DNA of 64,000 nt, taken from the NCBI RefSeq assembly GCF_001724815.1, contig NZ_MEDO01000010.1, positions 1-64,000 of the forward strand, written 5' to 3'. The notes beneath the pieces are model-generated. The model was not told the DNA's origin, did no database searches, and was given only the letters and a program-made list of their open reading frames with translations. Shown piece by piece: positions 48,201 to 55,926 of the stretch (position 1 is its first letter; each line of letters begins with the position of its first letter). The position numbers were made by a program, and so were the translations under genes. Origin of the DNA: Arenimonas sp. SCN 70-307. GTDB taxonomy: Bacteria > Pseudomonadota > Gammaproteobacteria > Xanthomonadales > Xanthomonadaceae.

Positions 48201-51200
48201 CCTCGCTGGCGATCACCTCGCCGGCGAGCAACGGCACCGCGACCGTCAGCGGCCTGACCATCACCTACCAGCCGAACGCCGGCTACGCGGGCCCGGACAG
48301 CTTCGTCTACACCGCCACCAACACCGGCGGCACCTCGGCGCCGGCGACGGTGTCGGTGACGGTGAACGACCCGATCATCACCATCACGCCCAGCGGTGGC
48401 TTCGCGGCCGCGGTGGCGTCGCCGTACACCCAGACCTTCACCTTCAACGGCGGCGCGCAGCCGTGGTCGGGCTACCAGGTCACCAACCTGCCGGCGGGCC
48501 TGTCGATCACCGGCACCACGGCCAACACGGTGACGATCTCGGGCACGCCGACCCAGGCGGGCACGTTCAACCTCAACGTCTCGGCCACCGACAGCAGCAC
48601 GGGCAATGGCCCCTACAGCGTCGGCCAGAGCTTCGCGCTGACGGTGGCGGCGCCCACGCTGGCGATGACGCCGGCCCCGGGCACGCTCAACGCGCCCTAC
48701 GGCGCCGCGTTCTCGCAGTCCTTCAGCGCCAGCGGCGGCATCGGCCCCTACAGCTACGCGCTCACCGGCGCGCTGCCGGCGGGCCTGTCCTTCAGCGGCA
48801 ACACGCTGTCGGGCACGCCGACGGCGCCGGGCAGCTACCCGGTCACCGTGACGGCCACCGACACCGGCAGCACCGGCACCGGCGCGCCGTTCACCATCGC
48901 GCAGAACTACACCATCGACGTGCCGGCGCCGGTCATCGTGGTTGATCCGGCGACCCTGCCCGATCCGGTGGTCTCGACCGCCTACAGCCAGGTGATCACG
49001 GCCAGCGGCGGCCTCGCGCCCTACAGCTTCGCGGTCACCGCCGGCGCGCTGCCCAGCGGCATCACGCTGGCCCCGGGCGGCACGCTGTCGGGCACCACGA
49101 ATGAAGTGGGCACGTTCAACTTCACCGTGACGGCCACCGACAACTTCGGCCAGACCGGCAGCCGCGCCTACACGGTCACCGTGGCGGCGCCGACCCTGAC
49201 GATGACGCCGGCCCCGGGCACGCTCAGCGCGCCCTACGGTGCGGCGTTCTCGCAGGTGTTCACCGCCGGCGGCGGCTCGGGCAGCTTCAGCTACGCGCTC
49301 ACCGGCACGCTGCCGGCAGGCATGAGCTTCAGCGGCAACACGCTGTCGGGCACGCCGGTGGCGCCGGGCAGCTACCCGGTCACCGTGACGGCCACCGACA
49401 CGGTGCTCACCGGTGCCGGCGCGCCGTTCTCGATCGCGCAGAACTACACCATCGACGTGCCGGCCCCGACCATCGTGGTCGACCCGGCCACGCTGGCCAA
49501 CGGCATCGCGGGCGAGGCCTACGCGGCCACGCTCACCGCCAACGGCGGCATCGGTCCGTACGGCTTCGCGGTCAGCGCCGGCGCCCTGCCGCCGGGCCTG
49601 ACGCTGTCGACGGGCGGCGCGCTCTCGGGCACGCCCACGGCCAGCGGCAGCTTCAACTTCACCGTGACGGCCACCGATGCCAACGGCCAGCCGGGCAGCC
49701 GCGCCTACACCCTGGTGGTGGACGTGCCGGTGCTGACGGTGACCCCGGCCACGCTGCCCTCGGGCATCGTGGGCGAGGCTTACAGCCAGACGCTGGGTGC
49801 CACGGGCGGCAACGCGCCCTACACCTTCGCGGTGACCGCGGGCACGCTGCCGGACGGCCTGTCGCTCTCGAGCAGCGGCGCGCTCACCGGCACGCCCTCG
49901 GCCGAAGGCAACTTCAGCTTCACCGTCACCGCCACCGACAGCACCACCGGCACGGCGGGCACGGGCAGCCAGGCTTACACGGTGGAAATCGTGTTCGCGC
50001 CGCCGGTGGCCGTGAACGACACCGCGGTGGTGCTGGCGGGCCAGTCGGTGACCATCGCGGTCACGGCCAACGATGAAAGCCTCGCGCCGATCACCAGCAT
50101 CGCCATCGTCTCGCCGCCTTCGGAAGGCACGGCGGTGGTGGCTGGCCTCGACATCACCTACACCGCGCCGACCCTGGCCTCGCCGACCGTGACGTTCACC
50201 TACACGGCCAGCGGCCCGGGCGGCACCTCGGCCCCGGCCACGGTGACGGTGACGGTCAACCCGCTGCCGATCCCGGTGGCGCAGTCGGTCAGCACCGGCC
50301 CGGCCACGCCGGTGACGGTGGACATCACCGCCGGCGCTACCGGCGGCCCGTTCACCGCCGCCAACGTGGTGGCGATCGCGCCGGCCGGTTCCGGCACGGC
50401 CACCATCGCCCCGGGCGGCAGCGGCTTCCTGCTCACCTTCACGCCGGCCGCGGCCTTCGAGGGCGTGGCCACGGTGCAGTTCACCGTCACCAACGCCTTC
50501 GCCACCTCGGCGGTGACGACGCTGCAGGTGACGGTGGAGCCGCGTCCGGATCCGTCGCAGGACCCGGAGGTGATCGGCATGGTCGACGGCCAGGCCGAAT
50601 CGACCCGCCGCTTCGCCCACGCGCAGATCGGCAACTTCCAGCAGCGCCTCGAGCAGCTGCACCGCGGCGGCGGCGGCAACCGCAACAGCCTGTCGTTCGC
50701 GGCGGACCCGCGCTGCCTCGAGCCGCTGGTGGGCCGCACCGTGGACGGCTGCGCGGAGGACGAGCGTGACCCGCGCACCGGTGCCTCGGCCAATGCCGGC
50801 GAGGGCCAGGACAGCCCGTGGGGCAGCTGGATCGGCGGCGTCATCCGCTCGGGTTCGCTCGACGGCCGCGCCGGCCGCCCGGACCTGGACTTCGAGACCG
50901 ACGGCATCAGCGCCGGTGTCGACTACCGCGTCAACGAGGACTTCGCCATCGGTGCCGGCTTCGGCTGGGGCCAGGACGAGGTGCAGGTGGGCCGCAACGG
51001 CAGCCGCATCCAGGGCGACGCGCGCACGCTGGCGGTGTACGCCAGCTGGCACCCGGGCCAGCGGATGTTCGTGGACGGCGTGGTGGGTACGCAGGACCTG
51101 TCCTTCGACCTGCGTCGCTACCTGACCGGCCCCGGCGGCTTCGTCGGTGGCCAGCGCGATGGCGACCAGTGGTTCGCCTCGATCTCGGCCGGCTCGGAAA

Positions 51201-51646
51201 TCGACCGCGGCAACGGCATGCGCCTCTCGCCCTACGTGCGCTACGACGTGGCGCGCGCCGAGCTCGACGCCTACGTCGAAACCGGCCATCCGATCCTGGC
51301 CCTGGCCTATGCGCCGATGGACGTGGACACCAGCATCGGCACCCTGGGCCTGCGCATGGATTGGCGCCGCGACACGGCCTGGGGCGCGATCACCCCGCTG
51401 CTGCGGCTGGAGTACCAGCAGGACTTCTCGGGCCGCACCACCGCCGAGATGGGTTATGCCGACCTGCCGGGCGGCCCGGTGTACGGCGTCGCGGCCAGCC
51501 GCTTCGACCGCAACCGCTTCGTCACCGGCCTGGGCGCGCTGTTCGACACCGACGGCGGCTGGAACTGGCGCCTGGAGTACCGCGGCCAGTTCAGCAGCGA
51601 CGGCGACGACCACGGCCTGCAGATGAACGTCCAGAAGCAGTTCTGA
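45278..51646 (+). CDS. Giant autotransporter with Calx-beta and putative-Ig repeats
   Basis: A 2122-residue surface protein. A signal peptide (about 20-38, LLAGLLLIAGLFWSSLAAAA) is followed by a Cys-containing STYPGC module (40-137) and two He_PIG domains (to 308). Four Calx-beta domains (about 313-761, each ending near GTILNDD/GTIVNDD) come next, then some eleven He_PIG and cadherin-like domains (763-1755), a helical linker (1765-1840), and a C-terminal autotransporter beta-barrel (about 1845-2122, from PWGSWIGGVIRSGSLDGRAG to a terminal Phe). Two He_PIG pairs (48656-49192 and 49193-49729) are a 537-bp tandem duplication. AGGGGAGA precedes the ATG. Calx-beta suggests Ca2+ binding. Adhesin or surface-array roles are inferred. 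It is divergent from the collar operon. Confidence 0.92.
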   Translation: MSEALTAPRRRVDAARHRIGLLAGLLLIAGLFWSSLAAAAPSTYPGCASRSVNVAWGGSVYVDLSTCHDFGLGVVSVAPAHGSTSEVGSPVNGYTYVHNGSTPPGGGTDTFVVLDDFSDEITVTVNIAAPTSAIIVSPANLPAMTAGTPFSQTLTSSGGTAPYIYTLQSGPLPVGLSLTSGGVISGTPTQRGGYAFTVRATDSTTPTAQFVDKAYNGTVASPTLSISPVSATAVQNVAFSQQLVASGGVAPHTYQLETGSFPAGISISSSGLVSGTTAAAPGNYPVSLRVTDASTGPGVYFELENFTLTVSPPPSVSIAVSPASVSEDGATNLTFTVTRSLNLSSPTVVNITTSGTATSGVDYTGGVANVTIPAGATTATIVIDPTVDGTVELDETVTLTVAAGTGYTVGAPASATGTILNDDVPTATISVSPAAVAEDGAPNLVYTVTLNQANPGAATTVNYTIGGTATNGTDYATIASPLVIPAGNTTGTITVNPTADATIEADETVILTLAAGAGYTVGVPNSATGTILNDDLPNLSINDVTANEGNAGTTNFTFTVSLSAPAGPGGVTFDIATANGTATAGVDYVANSLTGQTIPAGSSTYTFTVQVNGDALNEPTETFFVNVTNVVNAVVVDGQGVGTIVNDDPLPSLSINDVSVVEGNAGTVNAVFTVSLSAASGQTVSVNYATADGTATQPADYTATSGTLTFPAGTTTQTISVPVIGETIPEANEVFFVNLSGAVNATISDNQGVGTITNDDVPVTVSPASLPGGTVAAAYSQTVTASGGVAPYSFAVTAGSLPAGLTLSPGGVLSGTPTAGGTFNFTITANDSSPFPGPFSGSQAYSVVIAPPTITLPATALAGGTLGQAYSASITAASGGTAPYSYAVTAGALPGGLTLNPSTGAITGTPSALGSFNFSITATDSSTGTGPYTATQSYAITVIDVPPVANNSSTTVAYGSGANPVALNITGGAPTSLAITSPASNGTATVSGLTITYQPNAGYAGPDSFVYTATNTGGTSAPATVSVTVNDPIITITPSGGFAAAVASPYTQTFTFNGGAQPWSGYQVTNLPAGLSITGTTANTVTISGTPTQAGTFNLNVSATDSSTGNGPYSVGQSFALTVAAPTLAMTPAPGTLNAPYGAAFSQSFSASGGIGPYSYALTGALPAGLSFSGNTLSGTPTAPGSYPVTVTATDTGSTGTGAPFTIAQNYTIDVPAPVIVVDPATLPDPVVSTAYSQVITASGGLAPYSFAVTAGALPSGITLAPGGTLSGTTNEVGTFNFTVTATDNFGQTGSRAYTVTVAAPTLTMTPAPGTLSAPYGAAFSQVFTAGGGSGSFSYALTGTLPAGMSFSGNTLSGTPVAPGSYPVTVTATDTVLTGAGAPFSIAQNYTIDVPAPTIVVDPATLANGIAGEAYAATLTANGGIGPYGFAVSAGALPPGLTLSTGGALSGTPTASGSFNFTVTATDANGQPGSRAYTLVVDVPVLTVTPATLPSGIVGEAYSQTLGATGGNAPYTFAVTAGTLPDGLSLSSSGALTGTPSAEGNFSFTVTATDSTTGTAGTGSQAYTVEIVFAPPVAVNDTAVVLAGQSVTIAVTANDESLAPITSIAIVSPPSEGTAVVAGLDITYTAPTLASPTVTFTYTASGPGGTSAPATVTVTVNPLPIPVAQSVSTGPATPVTVDITAGATGGPFTAANVVAIAPAGSGTATIAPGGSGFLLTFTPAAAFEGVATVQFTVTNAFATSAVTTLQVTVEPRPDPSQDPEVIGMVDGQAESTRRFAHAQIGNFQQRLEQLHRGGGGNRNSLSFAADPRCLEPLVGRTVDGCAEDERDPRTGASANAGEGQDSPWGSWIGGVIRSGSLDGRAGRPDLDFETDGISAGVDYRVNEDFAIGAGFGWGQDEVQVGRNGSRIQGDARTLAVYASWHPGQRMFVDGVVGTQDLSFDLRRYLTGPGGFVGGQRDGDQWFASISAGSEIDRGNGMRLSPYVRYDVARAELDAYVETGHPILALAYAPMDVDTSIGTLGLRMDWRRDTAWGAITPLLRLEYQQDFSGRTTAEMGYADLPGGPVYGVAASRFDRNRFVTGLGALFDTDGGWNWRLEYRGQFSSDGDDHGLQMNVQKQF

Positions 51647-51668
51647 CGCCACCTCCCGCAACACCCCG

Positions 51669-51698
51669 AAGGGGCCGGGCAACCGGCCCCTTCTTTTT
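51669..51698 (+). terminator. Rho-independent terminator of the autotransporter gene
   Basis: AAGGGGCCGG (51669-51678), GCAA, CCGGCCCCTT (51683-51692), then CTTTTT. It lies 22 nt after the stop. Confidence 0.9.
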
Positions 51699-51700
51699 GG

Positions 51701-51755
51701 GAAACGGGGCCGGGTTCACTTCCGGCGCCGCCGGAAGTGAACCTGACCCCGTTTC
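51701..51755. repeat. REP palindrome at right edge of accessory locus
   Basis: Imperfect 26-bp arms at 51701-51726 (GAAACGGGGCCGGGTTCACT) and 51730-51755 with two mismatches and a 3-nt loop. The left copy has diverged (GCCGG for GTCAG). It directly follows the terminator and precedes the MFS-acyltransferase gene. Confidence 0.85.
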
Positions 51756-51799
51756 TTGGGTAATGTGCTCGGGCCCCGGTCGGGGGTGATGGGAGGCGT

Positions 51800-53716
51800 A
51801 TGGCGCACAACCAGTTCGAGTTGTTGGGGCAGCGGCGGTTCCTGCCGTTCTTCCTGGTGCAGTCGCTGGGGGCGTTCAACGACAACGTCTACCGGCAGGC
51901 CATCATCGCGCTGCTGTTTTTCCTGGGCGTGTCGGTGCAGGAGCGCACGCTCTACACCAACCTGGCGCCGGCGCTGTTCATCCTTCCCTACTTCCTGTTC
52001 TCGGGCATCGCCGGGCAGATCGCCGAGAAGCTCGAGAAGCAGCGGCTCATCCGCATCACCACCGCGATGGAGATCGGCATCATGTCGGTCGCCGCGATTG
52101 GCTTCCTTACGTCGAACATGCCGCTGCTGCTGGTGGCGCTGTTTGGCACCGGCCTGCAGTCCACCCTGTTCGGGCCGGTGAAATATTCCATCCTGCCCAG
52201 CGTGCTCAAGCCCGAGGAGCTGACCGGCGGCAATGGCCTGGTCGAGATGGGCACCTCGATGTCGATCCTGCTGGGCATGATCGCCGGTGGCCTGATCTTC
52301 GTCGTCGCCGGCGAGGCCGGCCCCGAGGCCGCCGCCGCGGCCATCGTGGGGCTGGCGATCACCGGCAACGTGATCAGCCGCTTCGTGCCGCGCGTGGAAG
52401 CCTCGGCGCCTGGCCTGAAGATCAACTGGAACCCCTTCCCCGAGTCGCTCAAGGCCCTGCGCCTGGCGCGCAAGCAGCCGGCGGTGCGCAACGCCATCCT
52501 CGGCATCTCGTGGTTCTGGTTCGTGGGCACCGTGCTCACCGCCCAGCTGCCGGCCTACGCCGAGCTGTTCCTGGGCGGCGGCAGCACGCTCTACCTGTTC
52601 TGCTTCGTGCTGTTCTCGGTGGGCACCGGCGTGGGTTCGCTGCTGTGCGAGAAGCTCAGCCGCCGCACCATCGAGATCGGCCTGGTGCCGCTGGGCGCCA
52701 TCGGCATGACGGTGTTCTGCGCCGACCTCTACTTCGCCCAGCCCGGGCCCTCGCTGGCCAGCGGCCTGACGGTGCGCGAGTTCGTGGCCGCCGGCCACTG
52801 GCGCATCATCGCCGACCTCACCCTGATCGGCCTGTTCGCCGGCCTGTTCATCGTGCCGCTGTTCGCGCTGGTGCAAAGCCGCACGCCGCGCGAGGAGCTT
52901 TCGCGGGTGATCGCCGGCGTCAACATCCAGAACGCATTTTTCATCGTGGTGGCGGCGATGCTGGGCGTGCTGCTGCAGCGTGATTCGCTGGCGCTCGGCG
53001 GCATCACCGTGCCGCTGCCCGGCCTGTCGATCCCCGAGCTCTTCCTGGCGCTGGCGATCGCCAACGCCGCGGTGTCGATCCTGATCTTCACGATGGTGCC
53101 GGAGTTTTTCCTGCGCTTCCTGGCCTGGATCTACGTGTCGCTGTTCTACCGCGTGCGCATCACCGGCGTGGAGGACAACGTGCCCGACGAAGGCCCGGCC
53201 CTGCTGGTGTGCAACCACGTGAGCTACATGGACCCGCTGGTGATCAGCGCCGCCGTGCCGCGGCCGATCCGCTTCGTCATGTACTACAAGATCTTCCGCA
53301 TCCCCGGCATGAACTGGGTGTTCCGCGCCCACCGCGCCATCCCCATCGCCGGCGCGAAGGAAGACCCGGCCGTGCTCGAGGCCGCCTTCGCCGAAGTGCA
53401 GGCGGCGCTGCAGGCGGGCGAGCTGGTGTGCATCTTCCCGGAGGGCGCGCTGACCAAGGACGGCGAGATCGCGCCCTTCAAGGGCGGCGTCGAACGCATC
53501 CTGGCGGCGAACCCGGTGCCGGTGGTGCCGATGGCGCTGACCGGACTGTGGGACAGCATGTGGAGCAAGCGCGATACGCGCCTGGGCCGCCTGCGCGTGC
53601 CGCGCCGGCTGCGCGCCGCCGTGGGCCTGGTGGCCGACCCGCCGGTGCCGGGCGAAACCGCCAGCGCGGCCTCGCTCGAGGCGCGCGTGCGCGAGTTGCG
53701 CGGCGAACTGCGCTGA
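51800..53716 (+). CDS. MFS transporter fused to 1-acylglycerol-3-phosphate acyltransferase
   Basis: A 638-residue fusion. Residues about 10-430 are an LplT-like MFS carrier with 12 helices (FLPFFLVQSLGAFNDNVYRQ, LFGTGLQSTLFGPVKYSILP). Residues about 440-638 are a PlsC-type acyltransferase with NHVSYMD (the HX4D motif), FRAHRAIPIAGAK and FPEGALTKDGE. E. coli uses separate LplT and Aas proteins to flip and reacylate lysophospholipids; here both are in one chain but the AMP-binding acyl-ACP synthetase part of Aas is absent. It is probably a phospholipid remodelling enzyme of the inner membrane. The ATG at 51800 follows GGGAGGCGT. Confidence 0.92.
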   Translation: MAHNQFELLGQRRFLPFFLVQSLGAFNDNVYRQAIIALLFFLGVSVQERTLYTNLAPALFILPYFLFSGIAGQIAEKLEKQRLIRITTAMEIGIMSVAAIGFLTSNMPLLLVALFGTGLQSTLFGPVKYSILPSVLKPEELTGGNGLVEMGTSMSILLGMIAGGLIFVVAGEAGPEAAAAAIVGLAITGNVISRFVPRVEASAPGLKINWNPFPESLKALRLARKQPAVRNAILGISWFWFVGTVLTAQLPAYAELFLGGGSTLYLFCFVLFSVGTGVGSLLCEKLSRRTIEIGLVPLGAIGMTVFCADLYFAQPGPSLASGLTVREFVAAGHWRIIADLTLIGLFAGLFIVPLFALVQSRTPREELSRVIAGVNIQNAFFIVVAAMLGVLLQRDSLALGGITVPLPGLSIPELFLALAIANAAVSILIFTMVPEFFLRFLAWIYVSLFYRVRITGVEDNVPDEGPALLVCNHVSYMDPLVISAAVPRPIRFVMYYKIFRIPGMNWVFRAHRAIPIAGAKEDPAVLEAAFAEVQAALQAGELVCIFPEGALTKDGEIAPFKGGVERILAANPVPVVPMALTGLWDSMWSKRDTRLGRLRVPRRLRAAVGLVADPPVPGETASAASLEARVRELRGELR

Positions 53717-53832
53717 CGCGCACGCTTCCCGCGGCATCGCCCCTTCGCCGCATTGACGGCGGCGGCCCCGGGGGCTAGTTTCCCGGGACGCGGCGCCACC
53801 AACGGGCCCGCGATCCACGTCCAGGGGAAGTC

Positions 53833-54256
53833 ATGAATTGCACCAACTGTGGTCAGAACAACGCTGACGGCGCGGCCTTCTGCGTCAGCTGCGGCGCCGC
53901 GCTCAACGCCGCCCCGCCCTCGCCGCCGCCGGCCGCCGCCGGCCGCCGCCGCGCCTGCGTACAGCGCGCCCGCCTACGCCGCGCCGGCCCAGGTCGCGCA
54001 GCCGCCGGTGCCGAACCACCTGGTCTGGGCGATCCTGGCCACGATTTGCTGCTGCCTGCCCACCGGCATCGTCGCGATCATCTTCGCGGCCCAGGTGGAC
54101 GGCAAGGCCGCGTCCGGCGACTACGACGGCGCCCGCAAGGCCTCCGACAACGCCAAGCTGTGGTCGTGGATCTCGCTGGGCCTGGGCCTGTTCGGTGGCC
54201 TGGCCTATGCCGGCCTGGTGATGCTCGGCGCCATCGCCGATGCCGGCAACTACTGA
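53833..54256 (+). pseudogene. Zinc-ribbon CD225/dispanin membrane protein, frameshifted
   Basis: The ATG at 53833 (AGGGGAAGTC upstream) gives a zinc ribbon with two CxxC pairs (NCTNCGQNNADGAAFCVSCG) and a Pro/Ala linker, then leaves frame. The CD225 two-helix domain (PNHLVWAILATICCCLPTGI, IIFAAQVDGKAASGDYDGAR, LWSWISLGLGLFGGLAYAGL) is one frame over and ends at 54256. Removing a single G of GG at 53941-53942, inside a GCC/CCG tract, restores a 140-residue protein. This zinc-ribbon plus CD225 architecture is common, so I take it as one gene with a 1-nt insertion or a sequence error. Confidence 0.75.
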
Positions 54257-54674
54257 GCCCCTGAAGCACGACGGAGCCGCGCCGCGCTGGCGCGGTCCCG
54301 CGATGCTGGCCGCCGGCGCCGCGCTGGTGGCCGTGCTCTGGCACGCCGATCCGAACGCCGAGGGCAGCCTGCTGCCGCCCTGCCCCTTCCAGGCGCTCAC
54401 CGGCATCTTCTGCCCGGGCTGCGGCGCCACGCGCGCGCTGCACGCGCTGGTGCACGGCGACCTCGCCGGCGCGATGGCGATGAACCCGCTGCTGGTGCTG
54501 TCGCTGCCGATCATCGCGCTGATGCTGGCGCGCGTGGCCGGCTGGCTGCCGAACGGCCTGCACGGGCTCGCGCGCAGGCTGTCGGATGCGCGGCCGTGGG
54601 CGGTGGTGGTGATCAGCTACGCGGTGGCACGCAACATCCCGCTCGAACCCTTCACCTGGCTCGCGCCGGGCTGA
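54240..54674 (+). CDS. DUF2752-family membrane protein
   Basis: A 144-residue protein with the DUF2752 signature: ADPNAEGSLLPPCPFQALTG, then IFCPGCGATRALHALVHGDL, and transmembrane helices at about 22-38 and 80-98 (NPLLVLSLPIIALMLARVAG). The two-Cys CPGCG motif is invariant in the family; function unknown. The ATG at 54240 lies within the end of the CD225 gene (17-bp overlap), so it may be translationally coupled to it; ATG 54303 would give a shorter form. DUF2752 often follows CD225/TM2 genes. Confidence 0.85.
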   Translation: MPATTEPLKHDGAAPRWRGPAMLAAGAALVAVLWHADPNAEGSLLPPCPFQALTGIFCPGCGATRALHALVHGDLAGAMAMNPLLVLSLPIIALMLARVAGWLPNGLHGLARRLSDARPWAVVVISYAVARNIPLEPFTWLAPG

Positions 54675-54686
54675 GCGCAGAACCGC

Positions 54687-54777
54687 TGTAGGAGCGCCTT
54701 CAGGCGCGAATCCCGTCTTTGCCGAAGGCAAAGGCAAAAGCGAGAGCAAAAGATTCGCGCCTGAAGGCGCTCCTACA
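54687..54777. repeat. Second-class REP pair (GTAGGAGCG type)
   Basis: Perfect 26-bp inverted arms at 54687-54712 and 54752-54777 (TGTAGGAGCGCCTTCAGGCG and complement), with 39 nt between. Each arm has its own small hairpin (GCGCCT/AGGCGC). This is unlike the GGGGTCAGG REP and is the type found in Pseudomonas and xanthomonads. It separates the convergent DUF2752 and zinc-ribbon genes. Confidence 0.88.
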
Positions 54778-54792
54778 AGGGCGGCGCCGTGT

Positions 54793-55023
54793 TCAGCTGC
54801 GGCGCCAGTCCTTGCTTTCGCGCACCTTGGCGCGCGCTTCGGGCGAGGCGTAGAAACGCGTCAGGCCGCAATCGGCGCAGACGCGCACGGTGAACTTCGC
54901 GGCGCTCCAGAACGTGCCCAGGCCCGGCAGGTAGTTGGGCGCGTAACCGCCGCCGGCGCTGATGCCGCCGTGGCTGTAGACGCGCGAACCTTCGCATTCG
55001 GGGCAGGTGGATTGCTTGTCCAA
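54793..55023 (-). CDS. Small zinc-ribbon protein
   Basis: A 76-residue protein with two Cys pairs (STCPECEGSRVYSHGG and RVCADCGLTRFYASPE), about 40 residues apart, forming a zinc-ribbon of the kind in small uncharacterised proteins. C-terminus ARAKVRESKDWRRS. No transmembrane segment. It follows ampE by 12 bp on the same strand, so it is probably co-transcribed. Confidence 0.75.
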   Translation of the reverse strand: MDKQSTCPECEGSRVYSHGGISAGGGYAPNYLPGLGTFWSAAKFTVRVCADCGLTRFYASPEARAKVRESKDWRRS

Positions 55024-55035
55024 GCGGGGACTCCC

Positions 55036-55917
55036 TTACGTGGCCCAGCCGGCGAGGACGAAGAGCGCGAGCACGCCCAGCCACAGCAGCAGGATGCGCC
55101 AGACCAGGCTCATCGCGTCGCGCAGCTCGAGCAGGCCAGGGGCCTGCGGCGGGCCGTCGACCGAGTAGGCGTCTTCTTCGGCCAGTTCGCTGGCCACCGA
55201 GGCGCGCGCGGCGGCGCCGAGGAATCCGTGGTCCAGGCGCAGGCCGCCGGCGGCATGCCAGTCGCGCCAGGCGCCGACCACGCGGTCGAAATCGGCCGCC
55301 AGCGCCATCGCGAAGGTCATCAGCTGCGCCACCGGCCAGTCGAGCACCGCCAGCGCGGTGCGCGCCACGCCGCGCTGGCCGGCCGGCAGGCTGCGCCGGG
55401 CCTCGCCCTGCGCGCACAGCGACACCAGCCGGTAACCCAAGGCGCCCACGGCGCCGGCCACCAGGAACCAGAACAGCACGCCGAACCAGCGCCACAGCGC
55501 GCAGCGGAACACGGCTTCCACCAGCGTCGGGCCCTCGCACACCGGCTCGCCGCCGGTCGGGAACAGCGCGCGCGCGGCCTCGCGGCGCGCCTCCGGACCA
55601 CGGGCTTCGATCACCGCCTCGACGTCGAGGTCGAGGTCGCGCGGACCCCAGGTGTAGAGCAGCGCCAGCAGCGCCAGGAAGAAGGCCGGCAGGCCGTAGA
55701 AAAGATCGTCGATGAAGAACTGCACCGTGCCCACCACCAGCAGTGGCAGGCCAACGGCCAGCAGCAGGCCCACCTTGCTGGGCCAGTCGGCGCCGGCCTG
55801 GCGGCCGAGCCAGTGCAGCCAGCCGATGAACCAGTCGTAGCGCCGCAGCAGCGGCAGCGAGGGGAATACATGCCCCAGCAGCAGCGAAACCACGACGGCG
55901 ATGAGGGCGGCGGACAT
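55036..55917 (-). CDS. ampE: AmpE-like membrane protein (beta-lactamase regulation)
   Basis: A 293-residue polytopic protein with the AmpE/CobD-related architecture. An N-terminal helix MSAALIAVVVSLLLGHVFPS leads to a periplasmic-side segment with RYDWFIGWLHWLGRQAGADW, further helices (LLLAVGLPLLVVGTVQFFID, VLFWFLVAGAVGALGYRLVS) and a C-terminal helix (WRILLLWLGVLALFVLAGW). AmpE is paired with AmpD in enterobacteria and acts as a regulatory membrane transducer, though its role is ill-defined; ampD is not in the window. It lies 9 bp downstream of nudC. Confidence 0.85.
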   Translation of the reverse strand: MSAALIAVVVSLLLGHVFPSLPLLRRYDWFIGWLHWLGRQAGADWPSKVGLLLAVGLPLLVVGTVQFFIDDLFYGLPAFFLALLALLYTWGPRDLDLDVEAVIEARGPEARREAARALFPTGGEPVCEGPTLVEAVFRCALWRWFGVLFWFLVAGAVGALGYRLVSLCAQGEARRSLPAGQRGVARTALAVLDWPVAQLMTFAMALAADFDRVVGAWRDWHAAGGLRLDHGFLGAAARASVASELAEEDAYSVDGPPQAPGLLELRDAMSLVWRILLLWLGVLALFVLAGWAT

Positions 55918-55926
55918 GGCCCGATT

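Noticed and set aside
45503..51682. A 2059-codon open frame antisense to the autotransporter gene
   Set aside because: Its product is low-complexity Arg/Ala/Gly/His sequence with no start site, domain or signal. It is a mirror of G+C-rich codon usage, and the plus-strand frame has clear domains, signal peptide and terminator.
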